This document shows, in pieces, positions 1 through 6,014 of a stretch of DNA of 17,323 nt. The translations under genes and the position numbers were made by a program. Each line of letters opens with the position of its first letter. The first letter of the stretch is position 1. Below the pieces are notes generated by a model, which was given only the letters and a program-made list of their open reading frames with translations, had not been told where the DNA came from and ran no database searches. This DNA comes from IMCC26207 sp044357715 (GTDB lineage: Bacteria > Actinomycetota > Acidimicrobiia > Acidimicrobiales > Microtrichaceae), in contig JBIKPA010000028.1 in assembly GCA_044357715.1 (NCBI GenBank), positions 1-17,323 on the forward strand, read 5' to 3'.

Positions 1-1
1 A

Positions 2-1321
2 CGCGAAGCGCTTCTCAGAGCCGCTTCATGGGCTGGAATCATCATGCTGGTAGCCATCATTGCCGGATACACCCGACGCATTTCTGGGGTAGCAGACAGG
101 GACCGAGAGCTCACGCTCGATCGTCTGGATCAACTCTCAGACGCTAATGAGCTGCTCTTTTCGCTCCATCAGGTCACCCAGACCCTGCCGGCATCACTCG
201 ATATGGGAGAGGTACTTGATACAACAGTCACGAGGCTGCATTCACTCGTGAGCTTTGACAGCGTGGCAGTCCTGCTCTTTGACGAGACCGATGCACACTG
301 GGATGTGGTGCGCCATGAGGGCCTTCATGTTCCTGTTCGACTCGGAGCGACAGACCTGCCGGTCGGCCTTCGTCAGGCTTTAGCGCACAATGGGAGTGCC
401 TCAATTTCCAACCTTGTCAAAGAGCCAGGCGGAGGCCTTTCCAAACGAGCCGGTTCTGGTTTGTACAGCGTACTGACGGCGCGCGGCACAATCATTGGAC
501 TCTTAGCGCTTGAGCACGGCGGACTTGATCACTTCACTGCGAGAGACGAGGAAGTGGTCGCAGGTTTCATCGCACCTGCTGCTTTAGCAATAGACAATGC
601 CCGCTGGTTTGCTCGCCTTCGTACCGTTGGTGCGGACGAAGAACGAACTCGGATTGCACGCGACCTCCATGACCGAATTGGGCAGTCGCTCGCGTATTTG
701 GGTTTTGAGCTGGACCGGTTGGTAGAAAAAGACTCGCAGGGCGAATCGGTGACGCAGCCGATTGGGCAGCTCCGCGATGACGTTCGTGGAGTTATCCGAG
801 AGGTTCGAGACACCCTGTACGACCTGCGCACTGACGTGTCAGATGACCGCGGCTTGGGTCAAGTCCTGCAGCAGTACGCCGAGCGAGTGGCGGAGAGAAG
901 CGCAGTTCAGGTCCACGTTGAAGCAGAGGAAACTGCGCGGCTTCCTATCCTTCAAGAACGCGAGATGTGGCGAGTCACTCAAGAAGCCTTAGCGAACGTC
1001 GAACGGCATGCTTCTGCGACCGCAGTAAGGGTGGTTTGGCGCTGTGATGGCCAACGGGCACTTGTCGACATCACAGATAACGGCGTTGGGTTCGAACAAG
1101 GTCGAGCTGGCCGTTTGGATTCGTACGGACTGCTAGGCATGCGCGAGCGAGCAGCGAGTGTTGGTGCGAGCTTCGAGATTGTGAGCGCACCAGGCCGAGG
1201 AACACGTGTCCGATGCACTTTGCAGCCAGCACTGACAGATGCGCATACCCAGAGCGGCCAAACCGCAGGCCACGAAAGCTTTTCAGGAACCATGAGCGCT
1301 ACTAGGAGGAAAGAAACATGA
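2..1321 (+). CDS. Sensor histidine kinase, GAF + HisKA_3 + HATPase_c (5' end outside window)
   Basis: Membrane-anchored sensor kinase of a NarL/LuxR-type two-component system. The reading frame is open to the left edge, and the residues before the first visible Met (44) continue a hydrophobic helix ending in GYTRR. The gene therefore very likely starts outside the window and the ATG at 44 is internal to the last membrane segment. Numbering from that Met: a GAF-like sensory domain spans about 35-190. A HisKA_3 dimerisation/phosphotransfer helix follows, with RTRIARDLHDRIGQ (phosphoacceptor His209). The ATPase domain shows an N box (EALANVERHA, 314-323), a G1 box (DNGVGF, 345-350) and a G2-like YGLLGMRERA (361-370). 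It should autophosphorylate and pass phosphate to the regulator whose ATG overlaps its stop (ATGA, 1318-1321). The signal sensed cannot be read from sequence. Family assignment is secure; full length is unknown. Confidence 0.93.
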   Translation, partial: REALLRAASWAGIIMLVAIIAGYTRRISGVADRDRELTLDRLDQLSDANELLFSLHQVTQTLPASLDMGEVLDTTVTRLHSLVSFDSVAVLLFDETDAHWDVVRHEGLHVPVRLGATDLPVGLRQALAHNGSASISNLVKEPGGGLSKRAGSGLYSVLTARGTIIGLLALEHGGLDHFTARDEEVVAGFIAPAALAIDNARWFARLRTVGADEERTRIARDLHDRIGQSLAYLGFELDRLVEKDSQGESVTQPIGQLRDDVRGVIREVRDTLYDLRTDVSDDRGLGQVLQQYAERVAERSAVQVHVEAEETARLPILQEREMWRVTQEALANVERHASATAVRVVWRCDGQRALVDITDNGVGFEQGRAGRLDSYGLLGMRERAASVGASFEIVSAPGRGTRVRCTLQPALTDAHTQSGQTAGHESFSGTMSATRRKET

Positions 1322-1965
1322 CAATTCGATTGATGCTCGCAGATGATCACAGGATGCTCCGCGAGGGGCTCAGGCGGTCAATGACCGAATCAGGTTTTGA
1401 AGTTGTCGGAGAGGCCTGCGATGGCCTCGAGGCGGTGACTATGGCCGAAGCGCTGAGACCCGATGTGATTTTGATGGATGTCACCATGCCGAACTGCGGC
1501 GGGGTCGAAGCCTGCCGATTGCTCAAGTCCACTGGAAACAAGTCCAAGATCGTCATGCTCACGATGCACGCAGACCAAGAGGTGCTGACGAATGCAATCC
1601 GTGCGGGTGCAATTGGATACCTCACAAAGGATTGCTCAACTAGAGAGATCGCAGACTCTGTGCGCCTTGCTGCAGAGGGAGACACCGTGCTTTCTCCGCA
1701 CCTTGCCCGATCGATGCTCGATGAATTACGCAAGCTTGAACCACCCCAAGATGCCGACGAAGAGAGAATTGTCACTCGAAGGGAAGAAGAGGTTCTTCAA
1801 CTCATCGCAGACGGTTGCTCAACTCCAGAAGTAGCCGAGCGGTTATTCATCTCGCAGAAGACTGTCAAGAACCACCTTGCGTCTATCTATCAGAAGCTTG
1901 ATGCGCGTGACCGGACCCAGGCTGTGTTGCAGGCCGTACGAATGGGCATTGTCAGCTTGAGCTGA
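1318..1965 (+). CDS. LuxR/NarL-family response regulator
   Basis: DNA-binding response regulator and cognate partner of the kinase it overlaps by 4 bp. A strong Shine-Dalgarno AGGAGGA (1304-1310) sits 7 nt before the ATG. Of 215 residues, the receiver domain covers about 4-120: acidic pair D9/D10, phosphoacceptor D54 in ILMDVTMP, T82 and K104 in YLTKD. A short linker leads to a LuxR-type helix-turn-helix at about 150-210 (VTRREEEVLQLIADG...TPEVAERLFIS...TVKNHLASIYQKL). All residues expected of a working receiver are present. Its targets are not shown by sequence. The nearest downstream transcription units are the two flp pilin genes, which makes pilus control a reasonable guess from position only. 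Confidence 0.95.
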   Translation: MTIRLMLADDHRMLREGLRRSMTESGFEVVGEACDGLEAVTMAEALRPDVILMDVTMPNCGGVEACRLLKSTGNKSKIVMLTMHADQEVLTNAIRAGAIGYLTKDCSTREIADSVRLAAEGDTVLSPHLARSMLDELRKLEPPQDADEERIVTRREEEVLQLIADGCSTPEVAERLFISQKTVKNHLASIYQKLDARDRTQAVLQAVRMGIVSLS

Positions 1966-1989
1966 AGAAGCGATTGTCAGCTTGAGCTG
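1948..1989 (+). repeat. 17-bp direct repeat across the response-regulator stop codon
   Basis: The 17-mer ATTGTCAGCTTGAGCTG occurs at 1948-1964 and again at 1973-1989, separated by 8 bp (unit length 25 bp). The first copy encodes the last codons (IVSLS) and contributes TG to the TGA stop; the second lies just after the stop. This looks like a small tandem duplication or slippage event at the gene end. No function is assigned. Confidence 0.85.
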
Positions 1990-2028
1990 TTGTACTCGAA
2001 GAAAATTTCAAATATGCAAAAGAATTAG

Positions 2029-2055
2029 TAAAGGTCCGTCTCAGTCAGTCGATAC
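2029..2055 (+). promoter_or_regulatory. Sigma-28 (FliA/WhiG)-like promoter of first flp unit
   Basis: TAAA (2029-2032), 15 nt, then GTCGATAC (2048-2055). The FliA/WhiG-family consensus is TAAA-N15-GCCGATAA, so the -35 and spacing fit exactly and 6 of 8 bases of the -10 match. The same block recurs in the second pilin unit, and recognisable similarity between the two units begins at this -35, which supports it being the functional promoter. Predicted transcription start is about 2062. Inferred from consensus and duplication only. Confidence 0.55.
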
Positions 2056-2064
2056 AACATTCAC

Positions 2065-2101
2065 GGATCTCGACTACGGGGTTCGAAGTAGAACCCGATC
2101 C
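2065..2101 (+). promoter_or_regulatory. 5'-leader hairpin of first flp mRNA
   Basis: GGGTTC (2079-2084), loop GAAGTA, GAACCC (2091-2096) forms a perfect 6-bp stem. Outer arms GGATC (2065-2069) and GATCC (2097-2101) can extend it on one continuous 3' strand, leaving a 9-nt 5' bulge. It begins within a few nucleotides of the predicted transcription start, the position of known 5'-terminal mRNA-stabilising stem-loops. All four arms are unchanged in the second unit (2571-2608) while loop and bulge differ. An operator function is an alternative reading. Confidence 0.6.
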
Positions 2102-2134
2102 AGATCCAGATACATCACCAAAGGGAGCACCAAC

Positions 2135-2323
2135 ATGACCACACAGTTCAACTTCATCAAAGCATGGATGCAAGCACACGCAAAGACCGAACGAGGAGCC
2201 TCCCTTGTGGAGTACGCACTCCTTGTGGCGCTCATTGCTGTGGTCTGCATCGGTGCAGTCACCTTCCTCGCTAACGGCACCAAGAGCACCTTCAGCTCTG
2301 CCGGTACCTCACTCGGAGCCTAA
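2135..2323 (+). CDS. flp: Flp/Fap type IVb prepilin (copy 1)
   Basis: Small prepilin of 62 residues, the structural subunit of Flp (Tad) pili used for surface attachment. After a short basic leader, the prepilin-peptidase site is G21 followed by ASLVEYALLVALIAVVCIGAV. Glu at mature position +5 (E26) followed by Tyr is the Flp signature. One hydrophobic helix spans about 23-46, then a short polar tail. Mature length would be about 41 residues, typical for the family. The ATG at 2135 has GGGAG (2123-2127) 7 nt upstream; longer in-frame readings upstream are untranslated leader. The protein is identical to copy 2. No tad/cpa assembly genes lie in the window, so these must be elsewhere. Likely regulation: a sigma-28-like promoter and possibly the upstream two-component system. 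Confidence 0.93.
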   Translation: MTTQFNFIKAWMQAHAKTERGASLVEYALLVALIAVVCIGAVTFLANGTKSTFSSAGTSLGA

Positions 2324-2356
2324 GCATCCAAAGAGAACCCTCCAAGAAATGCGAAC

Positions 2357-2382
2357 GATGGGGCCCTTCACCGGGCCCCATC
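2357..2382 (+). terminator. Terminator hairpin after flp copy 1
   Basis: Perfect 10-bp stem GATGGGGCCC / GGGCCCCATC with 6-nt loop TTCACC, 33 nt after the pilin stop. There is no proper U-tract (TTCGCG follows), so it may act as an intrinsic terminator of the actinobacterial type or as a 3' stabilising hairpin. Confidence 0.75.
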
Positions 2383-2389
2383 TTCGCGT

Positions 2390-2534
2390 CCCGAGCAAGG
2401 AGCCAGCGAAGGAGCGAACGAACGTAGCCCTGGGTGAGTGGCCACCGGCTCCTCGACCATTCCCCCTCCTTGTTACATCAAGGACTGGCCGTGTTCGCAT
2501 GGGTCCTCCGACCCACAGAAATCCAAATTCTTTT
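2390..2534. other. Spacer between pilin units
   Basis: No convincing gene: the apparent open frames run through the copy-1 terminator and have no ribosome-binding site. A 6-bp hairpin TGGGTC-CTCC-GACCCA (2500-2515) precedes an AT-rich stretch at 2516-2538. It could be a weak second terminator or mean nothing. Confidence 0.4.
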
Positions 2535-2561
2535 TCAAGGTCTCTGGTGAGCTGTCGATAC
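2535..2561 (+). promoter_or_regulatory. Sigma-28-like promoter of second flp unit
   Basis: TCAAGG (2535-2540) and GTCGATAC (2554-2561), with the same spacing as in copy 1 (TAAAGG and GTCGATAC). The -10 octamer and the following AACA are unchanged whereas most of the spacer has diverged, as expected for selected promoter elements. The -35 is one base weaker than copy 1 (C for A at the second position), so the copies may differ in strength. Confidence 0.5.
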
Positions 2562-2570
2562 AACAACCAC

Positions 2571-2608
2571 GGATCCCACCCCAGGGGGTTCGAAGCGGAA
2601 CCCGATCC
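2571..2608 (+). promoter_or_regulatory. 5'-leader hairpin of second flp mRNA
   Basis: GGGTTC (2586-2591), loop GAAGCG, GAACCC (2598-2603), flanked by GGATC (2571-2575) and GATCC (2604-2608). The stem arms are identical to copy 1; the loop differs at two bases and the 5' bulge is one base longer (10 nt). Confidence 0.6.
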
Positions 2609-2640
2609 ATAAATACTCACCAACAGCACGGAGAACCAAC

Positions 2641-2829
2641 ATGACCACACAGTTCAACTTCATCAAAGCATGGATGCAAGCACACGCAAAGACCGAACGA
2701 GGAGCCTCCCTTGTGGAGTACGCACTCCTTGTAGCGCTCATTGCTGTGGTCTGCATCGGTGCAGTCACCTTCCTCGCTAACGGCACCAAGAGCACCTTCA
2801 GCTCTGCCGGTACCTCACTCGGAGCCTAA
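2641..2829 (+). CDS. flp: Flp/Fap type IVb prepilin (copy 2)
   Basis: Encodes exactly the same 62-residue prepilin as 2135-2323; the genes differ by one silent base (A2733). Cleavage is expected after G21, giving a mature pilin starting ASLVEY with E26 at +5. The ribosome-binding site GGAG (2630-2633) precedes the ATG by 7 nt. Having two separately transcribed genes for one protein points to a gene-dosage role or differential timing rather than subunit diversity. Another possibility is a pair kept alike by recombination. Confidence 0.93.
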   Translation: MTTQFNFIKAWMQAHAKTERGASLVEYALLVALIAVVCIGAVTFLANGTKSTFSSAGTSLGA

Positions 2830-2862
2830 GCATCCAAAGAGAACCCTCCAAGAAATGCGAAC

Positions 2863-2888
2863 GATGGGGCCCTTCACCGGGCCCCATC
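2863..2888 (+). terminator. Terminator hairpin after flp copy 2
   Basis: Same 10-bp perfect stem and TTCACC loop as copy 1, here followed by TTCGCGTTTT, a slightly better U-tract (2895-2898). It separates the pilin units from the convergent GntR gene, whose stop is at 2937. Confidence 0.78.
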
Positions 2889-2936
2889 TTCGCGTTTTAG
2901 CGCAGTTCGCAGCTCAGTGGTTCGGGCGAATGGCAG

Positions 2937-3680
2937 TCAGTCGAGCAGGCGCATTCCGGTCGAGTCGAGCGAACCACCATCCGCTGCCAACTCCACTGGT
3001 AATTCGACTGCAAAGCGGGTGCGATGTGCAGGAAAGACGTGCTCGCTCATGAGTACCGCTGCCCCATCTTGGCTTCGAGTAATGCGCTCGGCAACGAGTA
3101 CTGGCGACCCAATAGGCACCCCAAGGAGCGCAGCATCTGCTTTGCTGACTAACTCCGCACCAATTGTTTGTGTTGCCCCACCAAGACGCACGGGTAGTTG
3201 CTCCAAGAAAGATGCCCGCTCCACATCGTCCCGGCTGAGGGTGGCTCCAAGAGCCTCGGGGCACCAGACTGTGACCCGGGCAAATGCCTGGCCGTCGGCA
3301 AGATTCAGCCGACGGACCTCAAGAAGGTGGGTCTCGCCGAGTACCTCAGTCACGTGTGCCGGTGCAGAAACAAAGCCGAATGACAGAATTTTGCGGTCGG
3401 AACGAATCCCTTCAGCTTTAAGTTGTGCTTCGAGGGTTCCAAGGTGGGAAAGGTTCTGCCGCAGAGGCTCCGTCGCTACGAGCCACCCGAAGCCCTGCCG
3501 GCTTTCAATCAGACCCTCTGATCGGAGGAGCTCGAGCGCCCTGCGGATCGTGACGCGGCTCGCCTGATACTGAGCGGATAGGTCTGACTCGGAGGGAAGC
3601 AAACGTGCCGAGGCCAATTCTTGGCCCTGCAAACGCCCGCGCAGGTCATCGGCGATCGTCTGATAGCGGATAGTCCTCAC
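2937..3680 (-). CDS. GntR-family (HutC/UTRA) transcriptional regulator
   Basis: Ligand-responsive DNA-binding regulator of 247 residues. I chose the GTG at 3680 (RTIRYQTIADDLRGRL follows) over an upstream in-frame start at 3731, because the family begins with this Y-x-x-I-A-x-x-L-R helix and the longer form would overlap the aconitase start. The winged helix occupies about 5-70 (LLPSESDLSAQYQASRVTIR, recognition helix, then LIESRQGFGWLV wing). A UTRA effector domain follows at about 85-235 (LLEVRRLNLADGQAFARVTVW ... GSPVLVAERI). It diverges from the aconitase gene with a 51-bp gap, so autoregulation and control of aconitase is the natural inference. The ligand is unknown; a TCA-cycle or sugar-phosphate metabolite would fit. 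In Corynebacterium aconitase is governed by the TetR-type AcnR, so this would be a different solution. Confidence 0.9.
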   Translation of the reverse strand: MRTIRYQTIADDLRGRLQGQELASARLLPSESDLSAQYQASRVTIRRALELLRSEGLIESRQGFGWLVATEPLRQNLSHLGTLEAQLKAEGIRSDRKILSFGFVSAPAHVTEVLGETHLLEVRRLNLADGQAFARVTVWCPEALGATLSRDDVERASFLEQLPVRLGGATQTIGAELVSKADAALLGVPIGSPVLVAERITRSQDGAAVLMSEHVFPAHRTRFAVELPVELAADGGSLDSTGMRLLD

Positions 3681-3682
3681 GG

Positions 3683-3700
3683 ACTTGTAGTGTACTTGTA
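3683..3700. promoter_or_regulatory. Candidate GntR operator in gntR-acn gap
   Basis: ACTTGTA occurs at 3683-3689 and 3694-3700, an 11-bp period that places both on one helix face. The block sits 3 bp from the regulator start codon and about 32 bp before the aconitase ATG, covering the only space available for divergent promoters. GntR-family sites often contain GT/AC-rich half-sites such as these. Inferred from position and repetition. Confidence 0.4.
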
Positions 3701-3731
3701 TTCTTTTCCGACTCGATATGAGGAATGCCAC

Positions 3732-6002
3732 ATGGCCGCTAGTGCTTCAACCCCCCTTGAACTTGTTCAGACCGTTTATCAGCGATTTGAAGACCGTATC
3801 GACACAGCAAGAGCGCGACTTGGCCGACCACTGACGCTGTCAGAGAAGATCTTGGTTGCTCACCTTGATGACCCAAGCTCCGATTTTGAGCGCGGAGTCA
3901 CCTATAACGACCTTCGACCGGACCGAGTGGCAATGCAAGATGCCACGGCACAGATGGCGCTGTTGCAGTTCATGACTGCGGGCCTTGACCAAGTTGCTGC
4001 CCCGTCGACAGTGCATTGCGACCATCTGATTCAGGCCAAAGAAAACGGCAAGGTCGACCTTCTTGCTGCCGAGGCAAATAACGCAGAGGTGTATGAGTTC
4101 TTGGAGTCGGTCTCAGCCCGATACGACATCGGGTTTTGGGGACCAGGGTCGGGAATCATCCATCAGGTTGTGCTTGAGCAGTATGCGTTCCCAGGCGGAA
4201 TGATGGTTGGAACCGATAGCCACACACCCAACGCGGGTGGCCTTGGCATGGTTGCTATTGGTGTTGGAGGTGCCGACGCCGTTGATGTCATGACGGGATT
4301 CCCGTTCAACCTGCGCTGGCCAAAGCTGATTGGCGTGCACCTCACTGGCGAACTCAATGGTTGGTCAGCCCCCAAAGATGTGATCTTAAAGGTCGCCGAA
4401 ATCCTTACGGTCAAGGGCGGAACCGGAGCAATTGTTGAGTATTTTGGCGCTGGCGCTAACTCCATTTCATGCACAGGCAAGGCAACTATTTGTAATATGG
4501 GTGCCGAGATTGGCGCAACCACCTCGGTGTTCGCGTACGACGAAGCAATGGCACGTTACCTAGGTGCAACCGGACGCCAAGAGATCGCCGGTGCGGCCAA
4601 CCTTGTTGCCCGGCACCTGCGTTCTGACGACGAGGTACTAGCGAGTCCTGAGTTGTATTTTGACCAAGTCATTGAGCTCGACCTCTCAACGCTGAGGCCG
4701 CACATCAACGGCCCGCAGACCCCCGACTTGGCGAGAGAGGTCTCCGCTCTCGGTGACGAGGCGCGGGCTGAGGGGTGGCCACTAGAGATCAGCTCTGCAC
4801 TCGTTGGGTCATGCACCAACTCCTCGTATGAGGACATCACCCGGGCGGCTTCGATTCTGCGCTTCGCTGCCGCCAACGGCTTGGCAGTCAAGGTTCCCCT
4901 GATGATCACGCCTGGCTCCGAGCAGGTGCGCGCCACCATCGCAAGAGATGAACTTCTGAGCACCTTCGAAGCTGCTGGAGCCACGGTGCTGGCCAATGCG
5001 TGCGGGCCTTGTATCGGCCAATGGGATCGACCCACAGATGCGAATGATCACCCCAACACCATCGTAACGAGCTACAACCGCAACTTTCCGAAACGAAACG
5101 ATGGCTCGGTCAACACCTTGGCTTTTGTGACCTCGCCGGAAACAGTGGTGGCTCTGGCACTTGCAGGCACCTTGGACTTTGATCCGATCAGCGACACGCT
5201 CACCAACTCCTCAGGCGAGCAGATCTTGCTACCCGAACCAGTTGGCGAAGAACTACCTGCACTTGGGTTCACTCCCGGCGAGAACACCTTTGTTTCTCCC
5301 CCACATGATCGCAGCGGAATAAGCGTCAAAGTCTCGCCTACCTCTGACCGTCTGCAGCTTCTTGAACCGTTCGCCCCATGGGATGGCCAGGACTATCTCG
5401 ATTTACCAATCCTGCTCAAGGCCCAGGGTAAATGCACTACTGATCACATCTCCATGGCCGGGCCGTGGCTTAAGTACCGTGGACACCTAGAGAACATCTC
5501 GGGCAATCTCTTCATTGGTGCGATCAACGCTTTCACTGGCCTTGCGGGCGAGGGCAAAGATCAACTCGATGGGACGACAAAGTCCTTCCCAGATATTGCA
5601 AAGCATTACCACGAAGCTGGGCAGCGCTGGGTAGCTGTTGGCGATGAAAACTGGGGCGAAGGCTCCTCACGCGAGCACGCAGCAATGGAACCGCGGTTCC
5701 GCGGCGCTGCGGCAATCATCGTGCGCAGCTTTGCGAGAATTCACGAAGCGAACTTGAAGAAGCAGGGAGTTTTGGCTCTGACCTTTGCCGAACCCGAAAT
5801 CTACGATGTAGTTGGCGAAGACGACCGGATCAGCATTCTTGGTTTGGCAGAACTTGAGCCTGGCAAACCCGTTGAATGTCTCCTGACCAAACCCGATGGA
5901 ACCTCAATCACCTTCCTCGGCAATCAGACGATGAGCCCAGAACACATCGAGTGGTTCCGCGCTGGATCAGCACTCAACATTATTCGGGCTCGAACGGCCT
6001 GA
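3732..6002 (+). CDS. acn: Aconitate hydratase, mitochondrial-type
   Basis: Interconverts citrate and isocitrate in the TCA cycle through a [4Fe-4S] cluster. Start ATG 3732 (MAASAST) has GAGGAA about 7 nt upstream; the longer frame from 3621 would read back into the divergent regulator. Length 756 residues, close to mitochondrial aconitases and shorter than AcnA/IRP types. Motifs: MMVGTDSHTPNAGGLG (157-172), VGSCTNSSYEDI with cluster ligand C361, ACGPCIGQW with ligands C424 and C427, GKCTTDHISMAGPW (566-579), and the C-terminal swivel GEGSSREHAAMEPR (642-655) carrying catalytic Ser/Arg. All expected active-site segments are present. It is probably controlled by the adjacent GntR protein. The next gene starts soon after in the same direction but is functionally unrelated. 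Confidence 0.97.
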   Translation: MAASASTPLELVQTVYQRFEDRIDTARARLGRPLTLSEKILVAHLDDPSSDFERGVTYNDLRPDRVAMQDATAQMALLQFMTAGLDQVAAPSTVHCDHLIQAKENGKVDLLAAEANNAEVYEFLESVSARYDIGFWGPGSGIIHQVVLEQYAFPGGMMVGTDSHTPNAGGLGMVAIGVGGADAVDVMTGFPFNLRWPKLIGVHLTGELNGWSAPKDVILKVAEILTVKGGTGAIVEYFGAGANSISCTGKATICNMGAEIGATTSVFAYDEAMARYLGATGRQEIAGAANLVARHLRSDDEVLASPELYFDQVIELDLSTLRPHINGPQTPDLAREVSALGDEARAEGWPLEISSALVGSCTNSSYEDITRAASILRFAAANGLAVKVPLMITPGSEQVRATIARDELLSTFEAAGATVLANACGPCIGQWDRPTDANDHPNTIVTSYNRNFPKRNDGSVNTLAFVTSPETVVALALAGTLDFDPISDTLTNSSGEQILLPEPVGEELPALGFTPGENTFVSPPHDRSGISVKVSPTSDRLQLLEPFAPWDGQDYLDLPILLKAQGKCTTDHISMAGPWLKYRGHLENISGNLFIGAINAFTGLAGEGKDQLDGTTKSFPDIAKHYHEAGQRWVAVGDENWGEGSSREHAAMEPRFRGAAAIIVRSFARIHEANLKKQGVLALTFAEPEIYDVVGEDDRISILGLAELEPGKPVECLLTKPDGTSITFLGNQTMSPEHIEWFRAGSALNIIRARTA

Positions 6003-6014
6003 CGCGTTGTTCGC

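Larger units (their letters stand above)
2029..2389 (+). repeat. Tandem pilin unit, copy 1 (promoter to terminator)
   Basis: First of two direct repeats offset by 506 bp (copy 2: 2535-2895). From 2129 to 2389 (CDS plus terminator, 261 bp) the copies differ at one base (G2227 versus A2733, a silent GTG/GTA valine change). Upstream, 2029-2128 is only partly conserved, with a 1-bp indel. Conserved blocks are the -35/-10 pair, the GGATC, GGGTTC, GAACCC and GATCC hairpin arms and the ribosome-binding site. Similarity stops abruptly just after the terminator. A near-perfect coding half next to a drifted leader suggests gene conversion, or selection for identical pilins, rather than one very recent duplication. 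Confidence 0.9.
2535..2895 (+). repeat. Tandem pilin unit, copy 2 (promoter to terminator)
   Basis: Second copy of the 2029-2389 unit, offset 506 bp. It includes its own promoter-like block, leader hairpin, ribosome-binding site, prepilin gene and terminator, so it can be transcribed independently. No insertion-sequence ends or transposase are associated. Confidence 0.9.

Noticed and set aside
1990..2018. Sigma-70-like TTGTAC-N17-TATGCA upstream of flp copy 1
   Set aside because: Not present before copy 2, while the sigma-28-like block is shared by both; the -10 matches only 3 of 6.
2205..2612. Open frame across the pilin 3' end and spacer
   Set aside because: Runs through the copy-1 terminator, composition is noncoding, and an equivalent frame appears in copy 2 only because the DNA is duplicated.
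2029..2895. Insertion sequence or composite mobile element
   Set aside because: No transposase, terminal inverted repeats or target-site duplications; the repeated unit is a complete pilin transcription unit.
2917..3567. 216-codon plus-strand open frame opposite gntR
   Set aside because: Ser/Arg/Pro-rich shadow of the GntR/UTRA gene, no ribosome-binding site and no family resemblance.
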